Of a stretch of DNA of 64,000 bases, positions 32,378-44,599 are shown in pieces. Location of the stretch: assembly GCA_002964805.2 (NCBI GenBank), contig PUDQ02000003.1, forward strand, positions 620,001 to 684,000, written 5' to 3'. The position numbers and the translations under genes are program-made. How positions within the stretch are numbered: the stretch's first letter is position 1; each line of letters begins with the position of its first letter. The notes beneath the pieces are model-generated. The model was given only the letters and a program-made list of their open reading frames with translations, was not told where the DNA came from and made no database searches. Origin of the DNA: Trametes villosa (lineage: Eukaryota; Basidiomycota; Agaricomycetes; Polyporales; Polyporaceae).

Positions 32378-33718
32378 ATGTCTCCCACCATTCCTCCCCA
32401 TGAGCGATGCTCGAAGGTTGAACGGTGCATGAATGCCATTTCCGACGATGGCACGGCCATATGGGTGGCCCTTCACTGTCACTTCCCTGCCCAGCCCGTC
32501 ATCACGACGAGGCTCTGTCATGTATACTTCGAAGACAACCCGGACCTCCCGGATGCGCCCGAAAGCCTGATCTTCCGATACGATCCCTATTCCGACGACG
32601 ACGAGGTTCAGATGCACCGCAACGCTCTGTACAGCTTCATCAATGACCAGCTTGCACCTCAGCTGATGGCGCTGTCGAGCGCGTCCCTCCTCTTCGCTCC
32701 CCGGGACCCCTCATTTGTCGCATCCACTGTCAAAGACACAGACGGACTCACCACTCAGCTGTGCCCCGGTCTGCCCGACAGCATGCGGGAAGCCGAAACG
32801 ATGTGCCTACGACGCCTCCGGGACCGTGGCGGCCTTGGCCCGACCACCCCCTCCGACGTTCCCATTTACGACATCGACGTTATCCGGGTGCTCGAGATGT
32901 TCGTCTCCGGGAGCAGGGCTATCACGCGCGTGCTGCTCCCCGATGGGACCATCGGCGTGCTGCTGCAGATCCCCAACGTATACACGCTCCTCAGTGAGCC
33001 CATGGACTCGGGCGTCGCGGCGATGGAGGTCGGGACGCTGCACGAGGTACGGCTGCTACGTACCCTGCCGCCGCACCCGCACATCAGTGGCCCCCCAATC
33101 GCGTACATCTCGCGCGAGTTCGAAGGCGCACCGCTCATCTGCGGGTTCGTGCTCCGCTTCCTCCCCGGAGGAAACGTGCGAGACGCGGTCGACAATGGGC
33201 AGGTCGCGCTGGCGCGGCGCGTGAAGTGGGCGCGGCAGCTGGCGGGCGCGCTGCTGCACGTCCACAAGACAGCGCACACGTACCACGGGGACGTCAAGCT
33301 GGATAATGCGATTCTGGACGAGAAAGACGATCTCGTCCTGATCGACTTCGAGCAGGGCCGCGCGAACGAGGAGGCAGCAGCGCCCGAGATGCATGCTGGC
33401 TGTGAGGTGACGGTGGGCAGCGATGGAAAGCTGCTTTACCGTCGCCCTGCAGAGCCTGTCGGCGATGAAGAGGGACTCCCCCGCCTTGCAAATAGGATGT
33501 ACCCGTACGACGCGTGGTTGAAGGTTCCTCGGGCTATCGAGGCTGCGGAAGTCCATGTGCTCGGAGTGGCGCTGACGAGGCTCTTCCGTGAGGGCGAAGG
33601 CTCGGAGGAGGCGTCCGCTATTGTGAAGAGGTGCAAGGCGGAGGACCCGAATGAGCGTCCTACCTTGGAGGACGTCGAGACGTTCTTCGAGAAATGGTTC
33701 GTGGCATTGACTGCCTAG
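32378..33718 (+). CDS. Atypical protein-kinase-like protein
   Basis: Single exon; ATG 32378 gives 446 aa, and ATG 32432 (MNAISDDG) is an alternative. The C-terminal half keeps kinase C-lobe landmarks: a catalytic-loop-like THYHGDVKLDNAIL (as HTYHGDVKLDN) and LIDFEQG in place of DFG, then VHVLGVALTRLF and the end motif NERPTLEDVETFF. The N-lobe is poorly conserved: no Gly-rich loop is evident, and the beta-3 Lys position appears to read VLLQIP, with no Lys. The first 150 residues are unrelated to kinases. This suggests a very divergent or inactive kinase. Family assignment beyond the fold is not possible from sequence reading. Confidence 0.75.
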   Translation: MSPTIPPHERCSKVERCMNAISDDGTAIWVALHCHFPAQPVITTRLCHVYFEDNPDLPDAPESLIFRYDPYSDDDEVQMHRNALYSFINDQLAPQLMALSSASLLFAPRDPSFVASTVKDTDGLTTQLCPGLPDSMREAETMCLRRLRDRGGLGPTTPSDVPIYDIDVIRVLEMFVSGSRAITRVLLPDGTIGVLLQIPNVYTLLSEPMDSGVAAMEVGTLHEVRLLRTLPPHPHISGPPIAYISREFEGAPLICGFVLRFLPGGNVRDAVDNGQVALARRVKWARQLAGALLHVHKTAHTYHGDVKLDNAILDEKDDLVLIDFEQGRANEEAAAPEMHAGCEVTVGSDGKLLYRRPAEPVGDEEGLPRLANRMYPYDAWLKVPRAIEAAEVHVLGVALTRLFREGEGSEEASAIVKRCKAEDPNERPTLEDVETFFEKWFVALTA

Positions 33719-34526
33719 GAAATGCATAAAGAGAGACGTTCCCTGGATCGAGTCGTACCTGTTCTCTAGTCTACGTTGTTGTGTCGTCGCTGCTTTATAC
33801 ATCATGCTCTCCTGCTCTACTCTACCTGTGGTAAGAGGTGGTGGCCTACCTGAGACTCCATGCTAGTCCTTCGCAGCGAACGGAAGTTGCTCAAAGATAG
33901 TCATATGTTGAGAACCGCTTGTACCCCGTAGACAAGACTCGCAAGCTCTGCGCATGCTCGCGAAGTCCATGACGTCGAGTTGAGCGACACCCCGGGAATG
34001 CAATATTTCTCTTGACGAGTCCTGGAGCTGTACTAGGCTCGTAAACCAGCCTCACGTTCGCCGGGGGCGGAAGACAATCGTTCCTCCCGAGAGCTGTACA
34101 TGTCCTGCAAGTGTAGCGATCGCTCCTGACTTGGATCATGTCCTTCACAGGCCTTGATTGGACTAGGCATGAGCATCTCCGGCTTTGTAGGATAAATGAG
34201 ATGAACAACGCTGCAAGCCGGTGACGGTACTACATGAGTACCATCACGCCACGCAAGTTTGCTTATAGTATCCCCAAAAGGGAATTACCAAACTCCTTGC
34301 GATGCGTTGTTTGTTCCGACCAAACACGCAGCTTAGTCTCACAGAACCGTGACCGACATGCTCGACCCTGCACACCCACTACCTCGCCCCCGACTCGCCC
34401 CGCTTACGGCTGCATTGGCTCTCTGGGCGACTCTGGGACTCTGGAGGTGAAAAGAGCTCGTCAAACGGTGCGATATCTGGCGAGATCAGCCGCGACTGTC
34501 ACTCCACGCGCGGGCAAGCGCGCGGT
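33719..34526. other. Intergenic, 808 bp
   Basis: 3' region of the kinase-like gene and SWR1 promoter. No extra gene recognised. Confidence 0.5.
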
Positions 34527-37500
34527 ATGAGCACCAGGCGGAAATCTACACACTCTGCACTCCGGGCGACATCTGCATCGCCGTCAAAACATCTTGGATC
34601 TCAGCAATTCGGGACACATGAAGAGGGGGCAATCGAGGACGCCCGGGCACAGTGGATACAGGACCGGCAGGGGGAGTTGGATAGAGTATTCGACGCCCAT
34701 GATTCTCTCGTACGTTCTCCTCACTCTCCAAACTGCCTCTCCGTCTTCACGTGTCGTAGGTCCGCGAAGCCTTCCACCTGGAGAAATTTGTGTCCCTGCT
34801 CACCTACGACCCGAAGGTGCGTACGCTCGGTACACTTCCTCACGGTGGCGCTGACTTACTCTGCAAAAGCTCGCGAAAGAAGACCGCTCCGATGTGTTCC
34901 AGAGAGTGAGTCCCTTCATGTACCTTCATCCTGTACGGGTGACCTCCGAAACCATGCGGGTCACTGCCAGTAAGACACTAAGTAGCGCGTCGCGAAACAG
35001 CGCGCGACTCGTTCATACTAGTACCCGCGACAGCGCCTACATCTCCCTCAGTCACGCCCGCGTCGTTCAGATTTGCGCTAAACCTATTCGCGCCTGCGCC
35101 CCGTGCCTCGTTCATGCGCGCGTGGGCGTCGTCCTCATGCACGCGCCCGCCGCAAGCACTGGGTATGCAGGCCCTCCGCGCCGACCCCCGCTCACCTGCC
35201 TCGTTGCGGCCGCGCCACCCAATGGAGTGGAGGGGGAACTGCAACCCCCACACTTCAGAGTGACACCTCACTTTCACCATTTTCGTGGGTCTCCCCGCTC
35301 CCCGGTGGGCTCCATGTGTACGGGAGGGACTCTCGTTGTGGCCACCCAGTCTTGGTGCAAGACGGATCTCAGTCTCGATTCTCACTCTCTGCCGTAGTCT
35401 GTACTGATCGTGTACCTCGCAGTATCAGGCGCAATATGATCTAGTTGACCATAGCGCCTCTGCCGGCCCCTCCAGACGCACGACTCGACGTGCCCACACA
35501 GAACGGCTGCAAAATCTGAAGGTGCCTGGTGGAGTCGCCTCCTCCCCACCTTCGCAGAAGCAGAAGAAGCCCCGCAGGACGGAGGAGAAGCCGAGCGTCG
35601 CCTTCTGGGATATCAAAGCGGAAGCGAAGTCGAAGGGCAAGCAGGTGCGCGTTGACGGTGAAGAGCCCGCGGCGTCTTCGACAGGCAAGCCTCGCCCCTG
35701 GAAGGGCAAACGGCCTGTCGTCGAGATTCCTCTCCGCCGCGCCCCACGCAAAGCCGCCCCCACCACCCAGAGCGACCACGAGTTCGAAGCGGTGAGTGCG
35801 TCGCATGGCGAGTCGGACGGCCTCGCTCCGCAGCCCCCGCGGAAGAAACGCCGGCTCACCCATCATGCGACCACTGCAGAGCTTCCTGGTGGCTCTTCTA
35901 CTCGTAGCTCCCTGAGGTCTGCTGCTTCTGTGCCCGACCTGTCCTCTGCTGCGCTGAAGAGCTCTGCCGCTACCGCATCTTCCGGCGTCTCGAACGGAGC
36001 TTCTCCCATGGGGCCACCAGCCGAGCCGCCCCCGTCGCCTACCAAGCCTTTCACTCCACGCGTGAAACTCATCGTTCGGAGGCCCGCGCCTGTATATACG
36101 CACCCCCTGCACCGCCCGAAGCCCTCGCCATTTGGCGGGTCCATCGAGGCCCTGCTGAACTCGTTCACGTTTCGCATGGAGGACGAGGTAACGTCCGAAC
36201 AGCTCGACGAGGAGATCGCGGCCGAGCTCGCGGTGTGGCGGCGCGTGGATAACCTGCGGCGCGAAGGGAGGATGGTTGGGGCGCGCTCGTCGTTCGAGTA
36301 CGAACCCGCGGACCCGCAAGACGCGTGGGGCCACATCGTGCGTGAAGTCGAGCGGCCGGGCGCTAAGCTTGTGAACACCCGACGGGGCGCTGCGAACGTC
36401 GCGAGCAAGGTGAAGGCGCACTGGACCGGAGAGAGTGATAGGGAGCGGAAGCGTCTACGGGTGCTTGCGCGGAAGACCCTTGAGGCGGTCATCGAGGAGT
36501 GGAAGAAGGCGGTATACGTGAGTAGCGCGATATTGTCTACGCGCGCAAATCTGAATTCGTCACTGTCCTCTAGCACATTCGCGAGCAAGAACGCCTCGAG
36601 CGCGAAGAAGAGCAGCGGAAGCTTGGACAGCAGCACCTGGATGCCATCCTAGACCAGTCCGGCCAAATCCTTGAGGTGCAGCTCCACGATCTTGCCAGGG
36701 ATGACGAGCACAGCTCTCGCAGCCGGTCCCGGAGTGTGTCTACAGCAGGCGCAGATTGGCACGCCGCGCTCGACGACCACGCTTCCGATGCGCCAGAAGG
36801 ATCCGACGATGAAGACGGGAGTGAAGCATCCGAGAGCTCGGAAACCAGCGGTATGGACGAGGGGGACGAGGGGATCGGCATGCTGCTGCCCGAGGACGTC
36901 CGAGCAGGGCTGGCCACACGGTCGCCTCGCGGCTCGTCTGCCGAGGCGGGCTCGGGGGCCCCTGCTACGGCGAATGACGAGGAAAGCGGCGACGAGCTTC
37001 ACGCAGAACCACATCCGGCGTCTTCAGACGCTCCCTCTGAGAGCGGCGACGCAGATACCTATGTTAACGGTCGTTCGAGCTCACCACCGCACATCATTGA
37101 GGACGCCCCTAGTAGCCCTCTCAGGTCGCCGCAAGCAGCCAACGGCACCCTCAAGCCGACTTTCATGTATGGCGTCAAAGGTCGGGTTTCGATGGATGTC
37201 GATGAATCTGGGGATCCATTTACAGACTCCACAATGTTCCCGTCGTTTTCCGACGACCCACTACCTCTTCCCCTTGATGACCATTCTGCCGATGTCTCCG
37301 GCGACTCAGTGGGGGACCCATGTCAGAAGGCCGTGGACCTTCGCGACGACCATGCTTCCAACGACGCGCTAGACGGTGGTGAGCCTCCCGCTGCCACCGA
37401 CCACCCTCTCGAGGACGCCGAGGTACCGCCAACAAATCTGAACGGCGAGAAGAGCAAGATCAGCGTCGAGATCCCACAGACCTTCCCCGATGACGCTACT

Positions 37501-40336
37501 CCCATGACTCCAGCCACTCCGGCCGCGGACGACATGCCGGAAGATAATCTCGACGACGAAACCGAGGAGGATTCGTCCATACCGTACTATCTCAGGCCGT
37601 ACGCGGTCGCTCCGGTAGAGTGGGATCCACAGGCGAGGGTCAAGCCCCCGCTGCTCTTGCGTGGCAATCTGCGGCCCTACCAGCAAGCCGGGCTCGAATG
37701 GCTGGCTAGCATTCACTCGCGGAACCTGAACGGTATTCTGGCTGACGAGATGGGCCTCGGGTAAGCCTCTCCTTTCTACGGGCTCCCGTCTCCATCCTAC
37801 TATTGCTAATACTACAAGCAGGAAGACGATCCAGACCATAGCGCTGCTCGCCCACCTCGCGTGCGACCGTGGCATCTGGGGACCGCACCTCATCATCGTG
37901 CCGACGAGCGTGCTGCTGAACTGGGAGATGGAGTTCAAGAAGTTCCTGCCTGGCTTCAAGGTGCTCAGCTACCACGGGAACACGAAGCAGCGCAAGGAGC
38001 TGCGGCAGGGCTGGAACAACAAGTACCACTTTAACGCGTGCATCACGTCGTACACGCTCGCGAGCCGCGACGCGCACGTGTTCAAGCGCAAGCGGTGGTA
38101 CTACATGATCCTCGACGAGGCGCACATGATCAAGAACTTCAAGTCGCAGCGCTGGAACATCCTGCTCATGTTCCGCTCGTTCCGCCGCCTGCTGCTCACC
38201 GGGACGCCCCTGCAGAACAACCTCACGGAGCTCTGGGCCCTGCTGCAGTTCCTGATGTCCGGTACTGACTTCGCGAACCTGAAGGAGTTCGGAGAGTGGT
38301 TTGCCAGTACGTTGTTCATCTCGCGCTCTTCGAAGAGGAGGCATCTGACTCACTCTTTACAGACCCTCTAGAGAAGGCGATCGAGCTCGGCGCGGTCGAC
38401 GACGAAATCCAGCAGCGTGTCTCCAAACTCCACACCGTCCTGAGGCCCTACCTGCTTCGCCGCCTGAAGCGCGATGTCGAGAAGGAATTACCCCAGAAGT
38501 ACGAGCACATCGTCATGTGCCCCCTGTCCAAGCGTCAACGCTTCCTCTACGATGAGTTCATGGCACGCGCCGACACGCGCAACGATCTCCAGTCGGGCGT
38601 GTACCAGAAGATCGCGAACATCCTGATGCAGCTCCGGAAGGTCGTCAATCACCCCGACCTCTTCGAGGTCCGCCCCATCGTCACCTCGTTCGCTATGCAA
38701 CGCTCGGCCGTCGCGGACTTCGAGATCAAGGAGCTCCTCGTTCGGCGACGCCTGCTCGCGGAGTCTGACGAGGATCGCGTGAACCTGGATCTTTTGGGGC
38801 TGAGCTTTGTCGGTGGCCTGGGCAAGTCGGAGATTGCAGCGCGGGAGACACGACGGCTCGATGCGACGGCGTACCTGCCCATGATCTCGGAGGTGCCGGG
38901 AGAACCGCCTCCAGCCGACACGCGCACCATCGAGGGCTGGCGGAAGTATAGAGCCTACCAGCAACGCGCCGCCGCCATCGCGAAGTGGACCCAGATCGCG
39001 TATGTCAACCGCCTCCGGACGAGTCAGACGCCGGTGTACAGCTCGGAGGTCCTCGCGCTGGTGCAGAGCATGTACCAACCACTCCTGCCGTCCGACGTTC
39101 CTACGCGCCCAACTCAGTACCTCTCCACGCCAGAAAGAGCGCGATCTGGAATCAAGTCCTACGTCGCTAGAGCCGAAGAGATGGCCCCCCTCATTGACCG
39201 GTTCACCTTCGCCACTCCTGCAGCTGTCGCTCGCGACCTTCCGTCCGTTGCTCTGTCCGGTCTCGCATCAAATGCCCTCGAGTCCGTCAATACACCCGAG
39301 TTCGACGCCACCCTGCACCGCGCGGCCGTCAAGCAGCAGATCGCGTTCCCGGACCCGTCGCTACTCCAGTTTGACTGTGGGAAGCTGCAGATGCTCGCCA
39401 ACCTGCTCCGCGAGCGCCGTGCAGGCGGGCACAGGGTACTCATCTTCACCCAGATGACGCGCATCCTCGACATCCTCGAGATCTTCCTAAACTTGCACGG
39501 GTACCTCTACTTGCGCCTTGATGGCGCGACGAAGATCGAGGACCGGCAATACATCACCGAACGCTTCAATTCGGATCCGCGCGTCTTCTGCTTCATCTCC
39601 TCTTCGCGCTCCGGGGGTGTAGGCATCAAGTTAGTTTGTCTTCGTCTGAACAATCTGAGCGCGAGACTTACCTGGATATAGTTTGACCGGTGCAGATACC
39701 GTCATCTTCTACGACAGCGACTTCAATCCCCAGATGGACCGCCAATGCGAGGACAGGTACGTCGACAGCGAATCTGACATGCTCGTACTTGCTCACGTCC
39801 CCTGCAGAGCGCATCGGATCGGCCAGATTCGCGACGTGCACATCTACCGCTTCATCTCGCAGCACACGGTCGAAGAGGCGCTGCTCCGGAAGGCCAACCA
39901 GAAGCGCTCGCTCGACGACCTCGTCATCCAGCGCGGAGAGTTCGACTGGCACACGCTCCTCGCGACCGACAGCGCGGATGCGCTCACGCGCGCGCTCGGC
40001 GAATTCGAAGACACGGAGGACGCGGTGGCGGCGCAGATCGCGGCGCGCGAGGAGCGCATGCTCGAGAGCGAGGACGCGCAGGACTTCGAGGCGGAGGCTG
40101 GCGCAGGAGAGGGGAAGCGGACCCCGGTAGAGAGGAAGGCTAACGAGCCTGAAGTTGAGATAACTCAGGTAGAAGAACGAGAGACGGGCGCGGACATGCA
40201 GGAGGGAGAGGACGCCGCTGCGGGAGGCGACGCCGTCGACTTTGAGGAGGAAGCGGAGGAAGGGGGCACGATCGTTGACTACATGCTCGACTTCGTCCGC
40301 CTCGACTGGGAGTACTTCGGAGGCTGGAGTGTATGA
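34527..40336 (+). CDS. SWR1: SWR1-type chromatin-remodelling ATPase (INO80 subfamily of SNF2)
   Basis: Catalytic subunit of the SWR1 complex, which swaps H2A for H2A.Z in nucleosomes. Exons 34527-34709, 34760-34816, 34870-34905, 35423-36517, 36574-37760, 37822-38306, 38363-39629, 39682-39756 and 39808-40336 give 1637 aa. An HSA-like helix occupies about 440-500 ([26 protein letters not shown]). A long acidic Asp/Ser-rich region follows. Helicase lobe 1 starts at [12 protein letters not shown] with DEMGLGKT near 850 and LDEAHMIKN near 950. The insertion of roughly 250 residues between lobes is the INO80/SWR1 hallmark. Lobe 2 has [14 protein letters not shown] and [14 protein letters not shown]. 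The acidic tail ends in EYFGGWSV. Intron 3 is 517 bp and carries repeat copy B. Confidence 0.95.
35024..35248 (+). repeat. Copy B of a diverged dispersed element inside SWR1 intron 3
   Basis: Matches the block order of 15088-15326: CCCGCGACAGC, then CCGTGCCTCGTTCATGCGCG and GTCCTCAT, an AAGCACTG block, and GAGTGGAGGGGGAACTGC. It lies in sense with SWR1. Copies are too diverged to set borders by eye. Confidence 0.4.
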
Positions 40337-40724
40337 GATCTTGCGGATATCTAAGTCTTCGGGGGATTGTATGTACTGCGCGTATTGTTTGTTGTCCTTG
40401 CTCTCTCAATGCAAATGTATGCTCTGTACCTATCTCTCTCAATGTACCCGCGCGAAACCTGTGATAGTTGGAAGGACACATTCGCTGATAGTACAGAACC
40501 TTTGCATCTCCGGATCTGTTGCTTATAACCATCTGTCAACAGCGAATGCTAGTAGACCAAATTCATGATTCAGGGATGCGATAATCAGAGGTATTTTCCA
40601 GAACACATGTACAGCAGTCGGAATATCGTAAGGATGGTATATACAATGCGAGGGTATGTGTGGGTGTCCGTGATATATGCTACAGATCTAGATGAGTAGG
40701 GAACATGATTGTGACCAAACGGAT
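40337..40724. other. Convergent 3' intergenic region
   Basis: 388 bp between the SWR1 stop and the FunK1 stop; AT-rich, with no coding signal. Confidence 0.6.
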
Positions 40725-43500
40725 TCAGCCACCGGGCGTAAGGAATATGAGGGGCCCGGGGGACTGTCGGAAGGGACGAGACACGAGACACGATGCGCAG
40801 TAGAGTACGTTGGTTGGCTTCGGTGTCGGGGGACGGGGAGAGACACCGGACCTGGACGTGCGACGCGGCCTTGAGCCGCTGCGCCGCGCCCTCAGCCGTG
40901 AAGACGAACGCGTCCCTGTTCTTGTCCCCGACTTCGAGCGCTTCGGCTTCTCCGGCTCCGCGGGCTGCTCAACGTGCTCTGAGGTGCGCTTCTGCGACGT
41001 ACCCCTTCGGGTGGGGGTCTCGTGGATAGAGCCGTTCTTGGCCGCGTCGGCGGAAGGGACCTGGAGGTCGGCGCCGTGCTTGTAGCCTTTCTCCGGAAGC
41101 TGGTCCTCGGTCTTGTCGTTGTCCGGCCACTCGTCCTCTTTCTCGAGGTTGTCCATGAGGAGGTCGAGCAGGCTCGTGTGCGTACCGAGGAGCCGAGCTG
41201 TTGTTTCGCGCTGTTGGCGGGCTTCGGGGGACTCCTCGGCGGGTGGCGCTGACCGATTATAAGTTGGTCCCGTCGGGCGTTTCTCCTCGTCGAAGGTGAT
41301 CTTCTTGCGGTGGTTCTTGACAGCGGGCTTTTCCGCCGCGCCTGGGGCCGGGGCAGTCGAATCCGCCGCGACGGGCTGCTCGACCGGCAACAGGGAGTAG
41401 TACGCCTTGACCCAACTCAAAAACTCAGCGATGATGGTGTTGAGCGGATGTGTTGTCGTGATGGCGCCGTTCGCGGGGACGACAGAGGGAGCTGGCCGGG
41501 AGAACCTCAGCACGATTTCGGGCTGATCCGGATCCTTGTCGTCATCCGCCCCCAAGGAGATGTACCCGTCTTTCATGCAAGACTTCTTCAGGATGCCGCA
41601 GCCGGTCCCGCCGTTTTTGGCGGTGTTGTAGTCGTCGAAGTAGGCGTACATGAAGTCGGCAACCTTCTTGCAATTGTGGGAGAGGTGGCGCACGGCGAAG
41701 TAGAGCAGGACGTGGAAGAACGACTCAAGCTCGTCCTCGACCATGATCTGTTTGGCGGGCCGATCCAAGGCTTGGGCGGACAGAAACTGCCAGGTACCCT
41801 AGATGATCGTCAGTCAGAGTAAGCACCTTTAAGAAGCTAAGACTTACAGTACGATCGAGTTGACGTCCCTCGACGAGTTGATTCTCCACGTTCTTCGACA
41901 TCTCCCAGTCGGTGAGCAGCCCGTACCACTGCTCCTTGACCGCGTCATAATAAAGCAAGACATTGCCTGCGCTGACATCGCGATGGATCACGCCAGCCTC
42001 GAAGGCCTCCCAATGCGCTGCAAAGCCGGGTTAGCGTTGTCGTTTGTACGAGGAAAGCCGATGGCGCACCATACACACAGCACCGCAGTGCATACACCAA
42101 CTGCCGCCCGTCCGAGAACTTCGACATCGATTGGCCCACCTCCTTGACCACGATGCGGTAGTGTTTGTGTTTCTTGAATTTGCTCACGACGCCCTCCTCA
42201 TCCTTGTGCAGGTCGTCCCAAAGCTCGTTCGTCTTCGTCCACTGTTCCTTCGGTACGGTGACGTCCCCGTGACATTCGAGTGTCGGGATGTACCTGACGT
42301 CTTTCTTGTTGAGGAACTGCAGAACCTTCCCCTCCTTGTCGACTTGAGCGCGACTCACGACCCGCCAGGCGTCCTTTAGATAGTAGAACGGCCCGTCGAT
42401 GTCCTCCGCGTCAACCGCAACGTAGCCCCGTGTCCCTCGTCCCGCGACACCCGGCGCCTGGAAGTTGGGTTTTCCAACGAAGAAGTAACGCGCGCCGTCC
42501 TTGTCGTCAACCCGGAGCTTCCACCATGACCAGCGTGGATCCAGGGAGTCCTCAAACATCTGGCGAACGTAGTCCTCATCCTTCGAGGGGTCTTTGTCCT
42601 TCAGTGCTCGTGCCACCAGCCTCCTACCCCTCGCTGAAGACGGCGGAATGCGCTCCGCAGAGGGGTCGTGACCGCGGGTGGTAGCGTCCCAGCGGGCGAA
42701 GCGCCAGAGGAACTCAATGAGGGTATCTCCATCGGTCTTGTAGTTAAACTTCTGGGTGGCGACGGCGCCGGAGTGGTCGAAGCGGACGAGGCGACAGAAG
42801 TCGCCGAGGATGAGGACCATGTAGATGCACGTGCGTTGCTGCCGCTTGAGCATGAGCTCGGCGTAGGAGAGGATCTGGCCCAGGGTGTTCTTGCGCTCCT
42901 GCATGGTGGGCACGTTGCCTTCGTTGCTCTCGTTGAACGGGTCCTGCGAGTCCGCGCTGGCCTTGCACTCGACGCAGAGCTCGACGAACGACCAGTCGGT
43001 GTGCGGAGACTGTGTCTTGCCGTCGAGGCCTATGGAGGCCATGGGCGCACGGGCATTGGAGTAGAGGCCGATGTCAACGGCTTCTTTCGACTTGTCGGAT
43101 GGGTCTCCACGAGATGACGTGATTGCGAACTTGAGACCAAGACAGAAACCGCTTGAGTTGAGGGCCTTGACCTGCGATGTGGCTAAGCTACGGAGTTCAA
43201 TCTAAAACGCACTGTGGTACGTACCAGCGGCTTGTACATCAAAAGCTCGCGGCCAGGTGCAACGGGGATGTTCTGGAGGATGTTGGCGAATCGCCCATTG
43301 CGCTTCTGGCCGACAGCGGGCACATAGCTCTTCATGAACCGCGCGGGAGGGATGACGATGTACTTGTGGTGCATGCTGAATCGTAGCTCGCGACACTTGA
43401 TTTCAAGGTTGGGTCCAACCGCACTGGCGTAGCTGTCCTGAATGCGGTTGAATCTGAGCGGAGAGGTATTGGAGCCTGAAGGTGCCGATGCGTTAGACAT
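40725..43500 (-). CDS. FunK1-type fungal protein kinase, paralogue 1
   Basis: Member of the fungal-specific FunK1 kinases, expanded in multicellular basidiomycetes. Exons 43500-43225, 43171-42070, 42017-41848 and 41798-40725 give 873 aa. The N-terminal half has VELCVECKASADSQDPF and YMVLILGDFCRLVRFDHSG, then TLIEFLWRFARWDATTRGHDPS, typical of the family. The ATP-side lysine is likely in HYRIVVKEVG. The catalytic loop is GVIHRDVSAGNVLLYYD (HRD at about 472). The metal motif is LTDWEMSK, that is DWE instead of DFG. RTGTWQFLSAQAL is the activation-segment GTWxF block. The last ~150 residues are Lys/Arg/Ser-rich and probably disordered and nuclear. Head-to-head with paralogue 2. Confidence 0.88.
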
Positions 43501-44025
43501 GGTGAAGCGATGGTAGGGAAGAGAGAAGGCTGACGGAGCGAGGTGGGGGATCTGAATTAATATACGAACCTCTTTAGCCAAGGGTGGCCACGCGTCACGC
43601 TGATGGATTGATGGATTTCTCCCAGTGGGAGGACAATGAGGTCCGTGAGTGGCGGCGGGAGTTGAGCCGCTCGTGGTGGCTAAGTTAAAGGAGAACAGTT
43701 GAAGTCTACTGGCGCCCAAAGTCCGCCGCGCATGTACCAGGCGCTTAGCTGGGCGCTACTTGAGGAGCGAACTTTGACTCGCTTTATATTTTGTCCTTGA
43801 AGTCCGCATATGTAGGACCGTCATACATGCAGCTTGGAGGCTTTATGTCTGCTTAAACTGCCTTTCTGAACGCCCTCCTTCCGCACAAGCGATAGCGATG
43901 CTATCGCTGAATGAGTCCGGCCTGCGATCCTTCGTACTTACTTTGTGGCTGTGCTATGCTTCTGTTCCGTTGTAAGCACCCTTGCCAAAGTTGTTATAAG
44001 GTTGCTTGTTGTGCCGATGTTGTAG
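43501..44025. promoter_or_regulatory. Divergent upstream region between FunK1 genes, left of the tRNA
   Basis: 525 bp. A TATATTAA-like element on the minus strand lies about 60 bp before the paralogue 1 ATG. A 9 bp inverted repeat AGCGATAGC-GAT-GCTATCGCT is at 43888-43908. No protein-coding frame is credible. Confidence 0.45.
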
Positions 44026-44097
44026 TCCGATATGGTGTAGTGGCTAACATTATCGCCTCTCACGCGATAGCCCGGGGTTCGATTCCCCGTGTCGGAA
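44026..44097 (+). tRNA. tRNA-Glu (anticodon CTC)
   Basis: A 72-base intronless cloverleaf. The acceptor stem TCCGATA pairs with TGTCGGA with one T-G pair, and the discriminator is A. The anticodon arm ATCGC-CTCTCAC-GCGAT puts CTC at positions 34-36, reading GAG (Glu). The T arm is CGGGG-TTCGATT-CCCCG, which also supplies the B box GGTTCGATTCC; the A box lies in TGGTGTAGTGGC. It sits between two divergent FunK1 kinase genes. Confidence 0.95.
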
Positions 44098-44101
44098 TCA
44101 A

Positions 44102-44108
44102 TTTTTTT
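44102..44108 (+). terminator. RNA polymerase III terminator (T7 run)
   Basis: Seven T residues begin five bases after the tRNA-Glu discriminator, the normal pol III stop. Confidence 0.85.
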
Positions 44109-44599
44109 CACCACCTCTGTAATGGTGAAACACCTAATCCCTCCCATGACCGCTCGGGAATGCTATCTACACATATCCCGCGTATGTTGATGTAGCATCA
44201 TAAACTCGTCGAGCTCACCGAATGAGCACTGAATGGCCCAGGCCCTGGAAGGGTTTAAGCGCGCTGTATGGCCCACTGGCCATGGGCGTTTCTTGGACTT
44301 GGCAAATCTCACTTCGACCGCCATGAGTGAGGTCCATTGTACGGAATCGGCGGACAAAAGCACTCGCTTATGGAAATGCATATGGCACACGCTCGGCTAA
44401 AATGCGCTTCGAGTGGTATATGAGGCTCTTGGGCTCGCAGTAAGCCCTCCTTCGCGACCGAGGTGTGGTTACGTCTGACATCGGGGTCTCCTCTAGAAAA
44501 CCTCAACTGCAGTGCGAACACCTCTAGCATACTAGCTCCTGTCGGGCAATCGGGCCAAAACTCTACAGCATTCTCTGCGACAAGTTACCATTCGCTGGC
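44109..44599. other. Region upstream of FunK1 paralogue 2, possible first exon
   Basis: The paralogue 2 frame can be read upstream of ATG 44600 as GPKLYSILCDKLPFAG, which aligns with GPNLEIKCRELRFS of paralogue 1. That suggests an exon starting near 44533 after an acceptor CATACTAG. A donor GTAAGC at 44440 follows an ATG at 44402, in phase with it, and could be exon 1. This is not certain. Confidence 0.4.
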
